Positions 1-6,301 of a DNA stretch of 15,412 bases are shown piece by piece. Location of the stretch: positions 1 through 15,412 of the forward strand of contig DHOX01000059.1 of assembly GCA_002409785.1 (NCBI GenBank), read 5' to 3'. A program made the translations under genes and the position numbers. The notes beneath the pieces are model-generated. The model saw nothing but the letters and a program-made list of their open reading frames with translations. It was not told the DNA's origin and did not search any database. Origin of the DNA: Prevotella sp. UBA5379 (lineage in GTDB: Bacteria > Bacteroidota > Bacteroidia > Bacteroidales > Bacteroidaceae). The stretch's first letter is position 1, and each line of letters starts with the position of its first letter.

Positions 1-89
1 CATCCTCTCTTTTTGAAACTATGTGTAATACCTTAAATCTTGATATTTTTGCTGCTTGATTCCGCAGACAGTTTTCACTAGGCTAAGAT

Positions 90-114
90 AAAAAGATGAT
101 TTATGGTTATCATC
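90..114 (-). terminator. Possible intrinsic terminator of the dapF-like gene
   Basis: Read on the minus strand, GATGAT and ATCATC form a 6-bp inverted repeat around an 8-nt loop, followed directly by five T. It lies 17 bp past the stop codon of the DapF homologue. The stem is short and AT-rich, so it may be weak. Confidence 0.35.
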
Positions 115-130
115 ATAGATAAGAGAATCC

Positions 131-1000
131 TTAATTCTTACCAAATTCCTCAGTCAGCTCATTGCTGAGTACTCCCTGGCAGATTTGCCTTACCTGTCCG
201 GTCATCCTTACTTCCCAGTCCTTGCTGATCTGTATGTTCAGGTTTCCTCCCAGGCATCTGATGAGAACCTCGTTGTCAACCAGTCCCTTCTTATGCAATA
301 CGCACGCTACGGCACATGATGAAGTGCCTGAGGCCAGCGTGAAGCCAGCTCCCCGTTCCCAGATGAGGATACGAGCCTCATGGCGGTTAATGACCTTTGC
401 AAACTGTACATTGATCCTGTTGGGGAACATGGGGTAATGTTCTATCATCGGGCCAACTTTCTTGATTTCATCAATGTCCAGTTGTTCTCTGATGATCACG
501 CAGTGAGGATTGCCCATGGAGACACAATTTGCCAGATATTTTGTTCCATTTACAGTGATGGTTTCGTCATTCACCTCTGCTGCCGGGAATTTTGTCGGTA
601 TCAGTGCAGAACGGAATTCTGCTTTCCCCATATCGACGGTAATCAGTACGGCCTTGTTATTTTCAACCTCAACGATATTCGCTTTTACGATTCCGCCTTT
701 AGTCTCGACGGTAAACTGACGTTTGCGGGTAAAACCGTAATCAAATATATATTTACAGAAGATCCGCAGACCATTACCGCTCTTTTCCGCTTCAGACCCG
801 TCCGGGTTGAAAATCCTCAGACCAGCATCCGCTTTATCCGTTTCTACTTTGAGCAGGATACCGTCAGATCCAATGCCGTAATTCACATTACAAATTTTCT
901 TGACTACAGAAGGAGTCAGCGTAAAGGTAATATTCTTGCTGTCCAAAACAATATATTCATTGCCCAGACCTTGCGTCTTAACAAAAAAGTTCTTTTCCAT
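131..1000 (-). CDS. Diaminopimelate epimerase homologue with both catalytic cysteines replaced by serine
   Basis: A 289-residue protein of the DapF fold (cofactor-independent amino acid racemases), a normal length for the family. Residues that bind substrate in DapF are present: Asn14 in QGLGNEY, Asn65 in FNPDGSE, Asn164 in GNPH, Asn197 in RINVQ, and Glu215-Arg216 in ERGAG. The two catalytic cysteines (C73 and C217 in the Haemophilus enzyme, in CGNG and CGTG) are here Ser74 (KSGNG) and Ser224 (ASGTS). Both are clear on the DNA, as AGC and TCA codons. DapF normally converts LL- to meso-diaminopimelate for lysine and peptidoglycan synthesis; without the thiols ordinary epimerisation is doubtful. 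It may be a paralogue acting on another substrate or performing isomerisation or elimination. The start at 1000 is chosen because the family begins near MEKNFFVKTQGLGN and a likely -7 element lies at 1021-1028, inside the longer reading frame. It is probably monocistronic. The family is secure; the function is not. Confidence 0.88.
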   Translation of the reverse strand: MEKNFFVKTQGLGNEYIVLDSKNITFTLTPSVVKKICNVNYGIGSDGILLKVETDKADAGLRIFNPDGSEAEKSGNGLRIFCKYIFDYGFTRKRQFTVETKGGIVKANIVEVENNKAVLITVDMGKAEFRSALIPTKFPAAEVNDETITVNGTKYLANCVSMGNPHCVIIREQLDIDEIKKVGPMIEHYPMFPNRINVQFAKVINRHEARILIWERGAGFTLASGTSSCAVACVLHKKGLVDNEVLIRCLGGNLNIQISKDWEVRMTGQVRQICQGVLSNELTEEFGKN

Positions 1001-1020
1001 ATTGGTATATTTTAAGAATA

Positions 1021-1028
1021 CAAATTTA
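1021..1028 (-). promoter_or_regulatory. -7 promoter element of the dapF-like gene
   Basis: On the minus strand this reads TAAATTTG, a perfect match to the Bacteroidota -7 consensus TAnnTTTG. It implies a 5' leader of roughly 15 nt before the ATG at 1000. I see no clear TTTG -33 element at the right spacing, so this is a partial promoter call. Confidence 0.4.
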
Positions 1029-1145
1029 CATCGTTTTTCTGATATATTATATGGAAAAACCTTAAAAAGCGAGTTCAGGCACAACGATAGTGAATTTGTC
1101 AGACAAATGTCAGTTTCTTTTTCAGGCCAGAGAAACTTAATGCTT

Positions 1146-1153
1146 TAATTTTG
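1146..1153 (+). promoter_or_regulatory. -7 promoter element of the membrane-anchored hypothetical gene
   Basis: TAATTTTG matches TAnnTTTG exactly. The GTG that could open the reading frame at 1153 overlaps this element, which argues that the real start lies further down, at an ATG. No good TTTG is seen about 20 bp upstream. Confidence 0.4.
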
Positions 1154-1212
1154 TGCCGGATTCAAAAGTATGTATTCAAATATTGTCAGACATGATCAAA
1201 GGAATGATATTC

Positions 1213-1878
1213 ATGATCAAGGAGCGATTGTCCAGAAGGAGAAAAAGAGAAAGATTTCCGGAAGCGGAAGTGAGCGATGACCTGACCTTGCACCGTTTTT
1301 TTGTCTTGTTTCTTTCTTCCTTCATCCTACTGACGACAGTGGCGCTCTTGCCGAAGGGCGGTGACACGAGGCCGTTTACCGAGAAGTTGGAAGACCGGAT
1401 CAATGATACATCCATGGAAACCTATCAAGACAGTCTTTTCGGATATACCGTCCGTTATCCCGCATTTTTTGAGCAGACCCCTGATTCCCTTATTGATGAG
1501 CCAGGGGCTTGCAGGTTCAGTTACTGGGATAACTGGATTCAGATAGTGCAAATGGCCTTCATCCAATCTAATCCCCGGCAACTTACGGTCGGGCAGGGGA
1601 TGAATAATATCGGCAGATCTCTTCATGCTACGAAAGAAAGTGAGGGAAAGGATTTCTTTATCTTGTCCGGACCATTGTATATTGACGGCAGCAGGATCAA
1701 CGGATACCGGTTTCATGCCAAATATGTGAGGCATAGGAGAATCTGGTTTGTATTACAACTTACTTATCCTGGAAATTGCTCGAAGGCGGTGCGGCGGATC
1801 ATCCGTCAAATAGATGAATGGAAAGTCTGGGAAAACAGGTCATCGTGTGGGAACGGATATGAAATACCAGTTCATTGA
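1213..1878 (+). CDS. Membrane-anchored protein of unknown function
   Basis: I do not recognise a named family. From the chosen ATG the protein has 221 residues: a very basic N-terminus (KERLSRRRKRER), one hydrophobic segment at about residues 29-46 (FFVLFLSSFILLTTVALLP), then about 170 soluble residues. This suggests an inner-membrane signal anchor with the C-terminal domain in the periplasm. That domain opens with FGYTVRYPAFF, resembling the 'Y-x-hydrophobic-x-YP' opening of PsbP/DUF1795-type lipid- or envelope-related domains; the likeness is weak and by eye only. The start is uncertain. ATGs at 1192, 1204 and 1213 all lie below the promoter element at 1146-1153; 1213 is preferred because AAAGGA sits about 9 nt upstream. 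The gene is convergent with ahpC and appears to be alone in its transcript. Confidence 0.65.
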   Translation: MIKERLSRRRKRERFPEAEVSDDLTLHRFFVLFLSSFILLTTVALLPKGGDTRPFTEKLEDRINDTSMETYQDSLFGYTVRYPAFFEQTPDSLIDEPGACRFSYWDNWIQIVQMAFIQSNPRQLTVGQGMNNIGRSLHATKESEGKDFFILSGPLYIDGSRINGYRFHAKYVRHRRIWFVLQLTYPGNCSKAVRRIIRQIDEWKVWENRSSCGNGYEIPVH

Positions 1879-1890
1879 AGACTATGGAAT

Positions 1891-1943
1891 AAAAAAAGAG
1901 TTGGATCATAGTGGTTCGTTTCCTTGCTCACCATGTCCAACTC
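1891..1943 (-). terminator. Intrinsic terminator of ahpC
   Basis: On the minus strand GAGTTGGA (1936-1943) pairs perfectly with TCCAACTC (1898-1905), followed by seven T (1897-1891). The 30-nt loop can fold further through CATGGT and ACC/ATG. It lies about 45 bp beyond the ahpC stop. On the plus strand no T-run follows the stem, so it should act only on ahpC. Confidence 0.65.
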
Positions 1944-1985
1944 CTTATATGAAAATATACACTTTAAACCGGATCGTATGCTGGT

Positions 1986-2552
1986 TTAGAGTTTGCCGAC
2001 AAGGTCAATGCTCGGTTTTATGGTTTTACTCCCCTGTCTCCATTTAGCCGGACAAACCTCGTCAGTATGAGTGGCTACGTACTGAGCAGCCTGGATCTTG
2101 CGGACAAGTTCATCTGCATTACGCCCGATGTTATTATCCTGGATTTCTGCGACCTTGACAAGACCTTCCGGGTTTACCAGGAAGGTGCCACGGTAAGCAA
2201 CTCCTTCATCCTCCTTATATACCCCGAATCCTTTAGCCAGGGTGCCGATCGGATCAGCCAGCATGGCATATTTGATCTTCTTGATACGCTCTGAAGTATC
2301 GTGCCAGGCCTTATGAACAAACTGGGAGTCTGTACTTACAGAGAAGACCTCTACTCCCATACCCTTCAGTTCCTCATATTTGCTGGAAAGGTCTTCCAGT
2401 TCTGTAGGGCAGACGAAGGTAAAGTCTGAAGGATAGAAGAAAAACAGGGCCCATTTGCCCTCAATGTCTTTGTTGGATACTGTTTTGAAACTTCCATCCT
2501 GGTAAGCCTGAACAGAAAATTCAGGTGCGTGTGCATTAATAATTGGTTCCAT
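1986..2552 (-). CDS. ahpC: Alkyl hydroperoxide reductase subunit C (typical 2-Cys peroxiredoxin)
   Basis: AhpC reduces H2O2, organic peroxides and peroxynitrite in the cytoplasm using a peroxidatic cysteine that forms a disulfide with a resolving cysteine on the partner subunit. This 188-residue protein has the usual length and both sites: Cys48 in DFTFVCPTEL (with Pro41 and Thr45 of the Px3TxxC motif) and Cys167 in EVCPAKW. The peroxiredoxin fold runs through the whole chain, including RGTFLVNPEG. The flavoprotein reductase AhpF, often encoded next door, is not in this window; downstream on this strand is a terminator, so the gene appears monocistronic here. It diverges from oxyR with 246 bp between the two starts. 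A consensus promoter (2590-2621) and a group of ATAG/CTAT half-sites just upstream fit peroxide induction through OxyR. Confidence 0.97.
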   Translation of the reverse strand: MEPIINAHAPEFSVQAYQDGSFKTVSNKDIEGKWALFFFYPSDFTFVCPTELEDLSSKYEELKGMGVEVFSVSTDSQFVHKAWHDTSERIKKIKYAMLADPIGTLAKGFGVYKEDEGVAYRGTFLVNPEGLVKVAEIQDNNIGRNADELVRKIQAAQYVATHTDEVCPAKWRQGSKTIKPSIDLVGKL

Positions 2553-2589
2553 ATTATTTGTCTTTTAGTTGTACTTTTTTTTATCATTG

Positions 2590-2621
2590 CAAAGATAGGA
2601 AAGAATTGTATTAATTCCAAC
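2590..2621 (-). promoter_or_regulatory. Bacteroidota-type promoter of ahpC
   Basis: On the minus strand a -33 GTTG (2621-2618) and a -7 TATCTTTG (2597-2590) are separated by 20 bp, matching the Bacteroidota primary sigma factor consensus. The -7 is perfect (TAnnTTTG). The expected 5' leader is about 30 nt. Confidence 0.65.
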
Positions 2622-2630
2622 TGATAAAAT

Positions 2631-2664
2631 CTATCACGTGATAGAAGATTTCTATATATCATAG
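2631..2664. promoter_or_regulatory. Probable OxyR operator between ahpC and oxyR
   Basis: Four half-sites lie in a row: CTAT-N6-ATAG-N7-CTAT-N5-ATAG. The central ATAG-N7-CTAT (2641-2655) has the spacing and bases of the half-operator known for E. coli OxyR and also satisfies the LysR-type T-N11-A rule. The first two half-sites lie within a 16-bp perfect palindrome (TCTATCACGTGATAGA, 2630-2645). The central box is about 30 bp upstream of the ahpC -33, the usual place for a LysR-type activator, and could also serve oxyR autoregulation. OxyR as the binder is inferred from motif and neighbour. Confidence 0.55.
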
Positions 2665-2759
2665 TAAACCTGCTGATAATCAACAGTATGAGAGATACGT
2701 TTTGATTTACGAAAGACAAGAAATAGAAGTAAATACCATGTCTGTTCCTCTTTTTTCCT

Positions 2760-2792
2760 TATCTTTGCTATATTGTAATTATAAAGAAGGAG
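2760..2792 (+). promoter_or_regulatory. oxyR -7 element and Shine-Dalgarno sequence
   Basis: TATCTTTG at 2760-2767 matches TAnnTTTG exactly; no convincing TTTG -33 is present, which could fit a promoter that needs help or is weak. AAGGAG at 2787-2792 is six bases before the ATG, a clear Shine-Dalgarno sequence that fixes the oxyR start. Confidence 0.55.
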
Positions 2793-2798
2793 AGAAAC

Positions 2799-3704
2799 AT
2801 GACGTTACAACAACTGGAATATGTCATCGCTGTATACCGGATGAAGCATTTCTCCAAAGCAGCAGATTATTGTAATGTGACCCAACCTACGTTGAGTTCA
2901 ATGATCCAGAAATTGGAGGAAGAACTGGGAGTTACCATTTTTGACAGGCAGACGAACCCCATTCAACCGACAAGAGAGGGCAAGGCAGTGATCGACCAGG
3001 CGTGGAAGGTTCTTTTCCGGGCCCGTAAGTTAAGGGAAACGGTCGAAGAAGAGAAGCAATCCCTTTTAGGACCATTCCTCATCGGTGTCCTGCCCACGAT
3101 AGCTCCCTATCTGATCCCCCGTTTCTTTCCCCAGCTCATGAATGAGCATCCGGAGATGGATCTTCGTATCATAGAGATGAAGACAAAGGATATGAAGAAG
3201 GCGTTGATCCGTGGAGAAATTGATGCCGGTATCTTAGCCCGTGTTGACGGACTGGAAGGAATGCAGTGTGAGCCTTTGTTCAAGGAGAAGTATTTTGCCT
3301 ATGTTGCCAAGAATGATCCACTTTTCAAGAGAAAGAGCATCCGTGCGGCAGACCTTACCGGGGAATATTTATGGCTGTTGGACGAAGGGCATTGCTTTCG
3401 TGACCAACTGGTCAAATTCTGTCATCTGAAGGCTGCCAGCCGGAGCAAGAGAGCTTATACCCTGGGAAGCATTGAGACTTTTATGCGTATTGTGGAACAT
3501 GACAAGGGGGTGACCTTTATACCAGAGCTGGCTATTTCTCAATTGAGCGAAGAGCAGAAACAACTGGTCCGGCCCTTTGCCGTACCTGTTCCTACCCGTG
3601 AAATTATCATGATGACGACCTCACATTTTATCCGCACCACTTTGTTGCAGCATCTTATTACAAGGATCAGAAGTGCTGTTCCGGAAAGGATGTTGATGAA
3701 ATAA
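2799..3704 (+). CDS. oxyR: Peroxide-sensing LysR-type regulator OxyR
   Basis: OxyR senses H2O2 by forming an intramolecular disulfide that changes its DNA contacts and activates peroxide-defence genes. The protein has 301 residues, as usual. Residues 1-60 form the LysR winged helix-turn-helix (QQLEYVIAVY, FSKAADYCNVTQPTLSSMI, LGVTIFDR); the rest is the effector domain. The redox pair is present as GHCFRDQLVKFC, with Cys199 and Cys208. These are the same residue numbers as in E. coli OxyR, which firmly separates it from other LysR proteins. It is transcribed away from ahpC, and the operator-like repeats between them support direct control of ahpC and perhaps autoregulation. The start is supported by AAGGAG six bases upstream. 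I see no convincing terminator directly after the gene; the next gene has its own promoter element. Confidence 0.96.
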   Translation: MTLQQLEYVIAVYRMKHFSKAADYCNVTQPTLSSMIQKLEEELGVTIFDRQTNPIQPTREGKAVIDQAWKVLFRARKLRETVEEEKQSLLGPFLIGVLPTIAPYLIPRFFPQLMNEHPEMDLRIIEMKTKDMKKALIRGEIDAGILARVDGLEGMQCEPLFKEKYFAYVAKNDPLFKRKSIRAADLTGEYLWLLDEGHCFRDQLVKFCHLKAASRSKRAYTLGSIETFMRIVEHDKGVTFIPELAISQLSEEQKQLVRPFAVPVPTREIIMMTTSHFIRTTLLQHLITRIRSAVPERMLMK

Positions 3705-3820
3705 AAAGAGAGGTAAAACAGGAGAAAAGCATACTTTCCCGTTTTCACCGTTAAGGAACGGATCGCAGGAATTTATAAAATGTATCCAATATTCTGTAAC
3801 TGTTTCACCGAAAACCGGAG

Positions 3821-3828
3821 TATCTTTG
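3821..3828 (+). promoter_or_regulatory. -7 promoter element of the copZ-copA unit
   Basis: TATCTTTG matches TAnnTTTG exactly. It implies a 5' leader of about 95 nt ahead of copZ and lies inside the longer open frame that could start at 3826, so that upstream start is unlikely. Just upstream, at 3802-3816, is an imperfect inverted repeat (GTTTC-ACC-GAAAAC) placed where a repressor could block the promoter. Confidence 0.5.
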
Positions 3829-3930
3829 TCCGTGGAAATCAGAAGGATCCTGAGATGGGAATGCGGCGGACCGTTCCGCCTGTCCATGCGCAGGGAGACT
3901 GATGACCCAGAACTTTTAAAACTTACGAAG

Positions 3931-4140
3931 ATGAAAAAAACTTTTACGGTAAACGGTATGAAATGTGTGCATTGCAAGGCTAAGGTAGAGAATGCTCTTC
4001 AATCACTGGAAGGTGTCCATACCGCGGTAGCAGACCTCCAGCAGAAAAATGTGGTGGTAGACTATGACGATACGGTCGTATCGGTCAGTAACTTGAAGGA
4101 TGCCGTAGGTGCAAGTGGAAAATATGAACTGGTAGGGTAG
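3931..4140 (+). CDS. copZ: CopZ-like copper chaperone (single HMA domain)
   Basis: This small cytoplasmic protein (69 residues) is essentially one heavy-metal-associated domain. The metal site GMKCVHC gives Cys12 and Cys15, matching GMxCxxC; the pattern of KVENALQSLEGV and VVVDYDD is typical of the beta-alpha-beta-beta-alpha-beta fold. Such chaperones bind Cu(I) and hand it to the N-terminal HMA domain of a copper ATPase. The gene directly precedes that ATPase (96 bp gap, no terminator seen), so co-transcription is likely. The ATG at 3931 is chosen because the domain begins there and the promoter element lies at 3821-3828. The 5' leader carries a 6-bp GGCGGA/TCCGCC hairpin with a 4-nt loop (3865-3880). 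Copper is inferred from the partner; the domain alone could also bind other soft metals. Confidence 0.88.
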   Translation: MKKTFTVNGMKCVHCKAKVENALQSLEGVHTAVADLQQKNVVVDYDDTVVSVSNLKDAVGASGKYELVG

Positions 4141-4236
4141 ACCTGTCTGTGGAACCTGCAAGGAAAAGAGGAGAAGAAAGCGGGTCGAATCATTTCGGCC
4201 TACTTTCATGATCATGGATTTTCAAGGAAAGGATAA

Positions 4237-6174
4237 ATGATGAAGAAGACAATTCCTGTTTTAGGTATGGCTTGTGCCTCTTGTGCAGCGAATGTCGAAC
4301 GCAAACTGAGTTCCTTAAAAGGGATTCAGAGCGCTTCGGTGAGTCTGCCGGCGAGAAGTGCTCTGGTGGACTATGATCCCGGTGTGATTTCTCTTGAGGT
4401 GATGAAGAAGAATGTCAATGACATCGGCTATGATCTGGTCATAGAGACCGGCCGTGATGTAGAGATGATCGAGCATAATGCCTATCGGGTGCTGAAAAGA
4501 AAAACGGTCCTTTCCTGGATCCTGGCTGTCCTGCTGATGAGCATTTCGATGAGATGGATTCCGCTGGGGTCTGCGGGGTTCACTAACCAGGTAAGTCTGC
4601 TGCTGTGCGCAGTGGACTTGTGGGTCTGTGGACGCCAGTTCTATGTCACAGCCTGGAAACAACTCATCCACGCTTCTGCAAATATGGATACCCTCGTGGC
4701 CCTCTCCACGGCAATCAGTTTTCTGTTCAGTACCTATAACACTTTTTGGGGAGAACAGACCTGGGGAGCAAGGGGGATAGGATGGCACACCTATTTTGAT
4801 GCTGCTGCAATGATCGTAACCTTTGTACTGACTGGCAGGCTGCTCGAAGAGAAAGCCAGGGAGAGCACGGCATCAAGCATCCGGCAGTTGATGGGGATGG
4901 AATCGAAGACGGCACGTATCGTGGAGCAGGATGACAACGGCCGGGAAGAGATCCGGGAAGTTCCGGTTTCCACGATTTCTCCTGGAGACATCCTGGAAGT
5001 CCGTCCCGGCGAGAAAGTTCCGGTTGATGGTGAGGTGACACAAGCTGAGAGTTTTATGACGGCTGATGCAGCATACGTCGATGAGTCCATGATTACCGGT
5101 GAGCCGACCCCGGCAGAAAAGAAGAGCGGATCGCAGGTTCTGGCAGGGACCATTCCCAATCAGGGGAAATTCCGCATGAAGGCCCGTCAGATCGGAGCCG
5201 ACACTGCTCTGTCCCACATCATCCGGATGGTACAGGAAGCCCAGAGCTCCAAGGCTCCCGTCCAGCGGATTGTCGATAAGGTCTCTCTGGTTTTTGTCCC
5301 TTCCGTAGCCGGCCTGTCAGTCCTGACTTTCTTCTTATGGTGGGGGATCGGCGGTACTTCAGATTTGCCCAGGGCGATTCTTTCTGCGGTGGCTGTACTG
5401 GTGATCGCCTGTCCCTGTGCCATGGGACTGGCCACTCCGACAGCGTTGATGGTCGGTATCGGCAAGGCTGCCCGGCAGCAGGTGCTGATCAAGGATGCGA
5501 CGGCCCTGGAGGAGTTGAAGAATGTCAGTGTACTGGTAACGGACAAGACCGGAACGCTGACCATCCCTAACCAGAACATTGATTTCACCAAGGCTGATAA
5601 CCTGCCCCTTGAGGAGCGCGAGACCTTGAAGCCTCATGCCCGCGAGGCGATGAAGACCTTGCAGGATATGGGAATAGAAGTCTATATGATGAGTGGAGAT
5701 AAGGAGGAAGCTGCTCGTTATTGGGCGGAAAAGGCAGGAATAGCTCATTATCAGAGCAGGGTGATGCCCCAGGACAAGGAAAACCTCGTCCGGAAGCTCC
5801 AGACGGAAGGCAAAACCGTAGCTATGGTGGGTGACGGCATCAATGACACCCAGGCGCTGGCGTTGGCTGACGTGAGCATGGCCATGGCCAAAGGTGCTGA
5901 CGTGGCTATGGATGTGGCTCAGGTAACCTTGATGGGGAACGACTTGCGGCATATTCCGGAAGCGATCCGCCTGAGTAAGAAAACGGTGAAGATGATTTGG
6001 GAAAACCTCTTCTGGGCTTTTATCTATAATATAGTCTGTATCCCTCTCGCCGGAGGAGTGCTGTATCTCTTCGGGATTGACTTCCAGATCACCCCGATGT
6101 GGGCCAGCGCATTGATGGCCTTCTCCAGTATATCCGTGGTACTCAACTCATTACGGCTGAAGTTTGTGAAGTAG
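4237..6174 (+). CDS. copA: Copper-exporting P1B-type ATPase lacking the nucleotide-binding domain
   Basis: A 645-residue heavy-metal ATPase of the inner membrane. In order: an HMA domain with CASC (Cys13, Cys16); paired N-terminal membrane helices (about 90-170); two further helices around 185-200; the actuator domain with TGE (287-289); the metal-transport helix with CPC (392-394), the mark of Cu(I) pumps; phosphorylation motif DKTGT with Asp436; MSGD (485-488); GDGIND (532-537); and the last two helices with YN (597-598) and MAFSS (627-631). Single-HMA relatives are usually about 730-750 residues. The difference lies just after DKTGTLT: only about 24 residues (IPNQNIDF...EERETL) separate it from the P-domain stretch leading to MSGD, where the ATP-binding N-domain with its SxHP motif should be. 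The frame is uninterrupted, so this is an in-frame absence, not a frameshift. How it binds ATP is unclear. AAGGAAAGGA precedes the ATG. Confidence 0.93.
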   Translation: MMKKTIPVLGMACASCAANVERKLSSLKGIQSASVSLPARSALVDYDPGVISLEVMKKNVNDIGYDLVIETGRDVEMIEHNAYRVLKRKTVLSWILAVLLMSISMRWIPLGSAGFTNQVSLLLCAVDLWVCGRQFYVTAWKQLIHASANMDTLVALSTAISFLFSTYNTFWGEQTWGARGIGWHTYFDAAAMIVTFVLTGRLLEEKARESTASSIRQLMGMESKTARIVEQDDNGREEIREVPVSTISPGDILEVRPGEKVPVDGEVTQAESFMTADAAYVDESMITGEPTPAEKKSGSQVLAGTIPNQGKFRMKARQIGADTALSHIIRMVQEAQSSKAPVQRIVDKVSLVFVPSVAGLSVLTFFLWWGIGGTSDLPRAILSAVAVLVIACPCAMGLATPTALMVGIGKAARQQVLIKDATALEELKNVSVLVTDKTGTLTIPNQNIDFTKADNLPLEERETLKPHAREAMKTLQDMGIEVYMMSGDKEEAARYWAEKAGIAHYQSRVMPQDKENLVRKLQTEGKTVAMVGDGINDTQALALADVSMAMAKGADVAMDVAQVTLMGNDLRHIPEAIRLSKKTVKMIWENLFWAFIYNIVCIPLAGGVLYLFGIDFQITPMWASALMAFSSISVVLNSLRLKFVK

Positions 6175-6175
6175 A

Positions 6176-6208
6176 AACTGTCTTTTACGGATTTCTTTTG
6201 GGACAGTT
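6176..6208 (+). terminator. Possible hairpin after copA
   Basis: AACTGTC and GACAGTT form a perfect 7-bp inverted repeat starting two bases after the copA stop. No T-run follows, so it may be an mRNA 3'-end stabilising hairpin or an inefficient terminator. Confidence 0.25.
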
Positions 6209-6301
6209 GTGTGTCAGAATATTTGATACTGTTAACTTCTATTAAGAATTTTACTTAAATATTATGAACGTATATTCATATTTTTTTTGTATTTTTCCCA
6301 A

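Noticed and set aside
1..130. Start of another gene at the left edge
   Set aside because: The AT-rich stretch shows no open frame with coding character; only a weak terminator-like hairpin for the dapF-like gene is visible.
380..1015. Long plus-strand open frame opposite the DapF homologue
   Set aside because: It mirrors a well-supported family gene, has no recognisable domain, and has no promoter or ribosome-binding site of its own.
1964..1988. TAAACC/GGTTTA inverted repeat overlapping the ahpC stop
   Set aside because: No T-run follows on either strand and a better terminator for ahpC exists at 1891-1943.
3748..3761. CCGTT-AAGG-AACGG hairpin as the oxyR terminator
   Set aside because: Only five base pairs and no T-run after it, so I do not call it a terminator.
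3621..3977. Minus-strand open frame spanning the oxyR-copZ gap
   Set aside because: It overlaps the ends of two real genes and the copZ promoter; no domain is seen.
5359..5952. Long minus-strand open frame inside copA
   Set aside because: It lies wholly opposite conserved P-type ATPase motifs and its translation is low-complexity and unlike any family; it is a shadow of a GC-rich gene.
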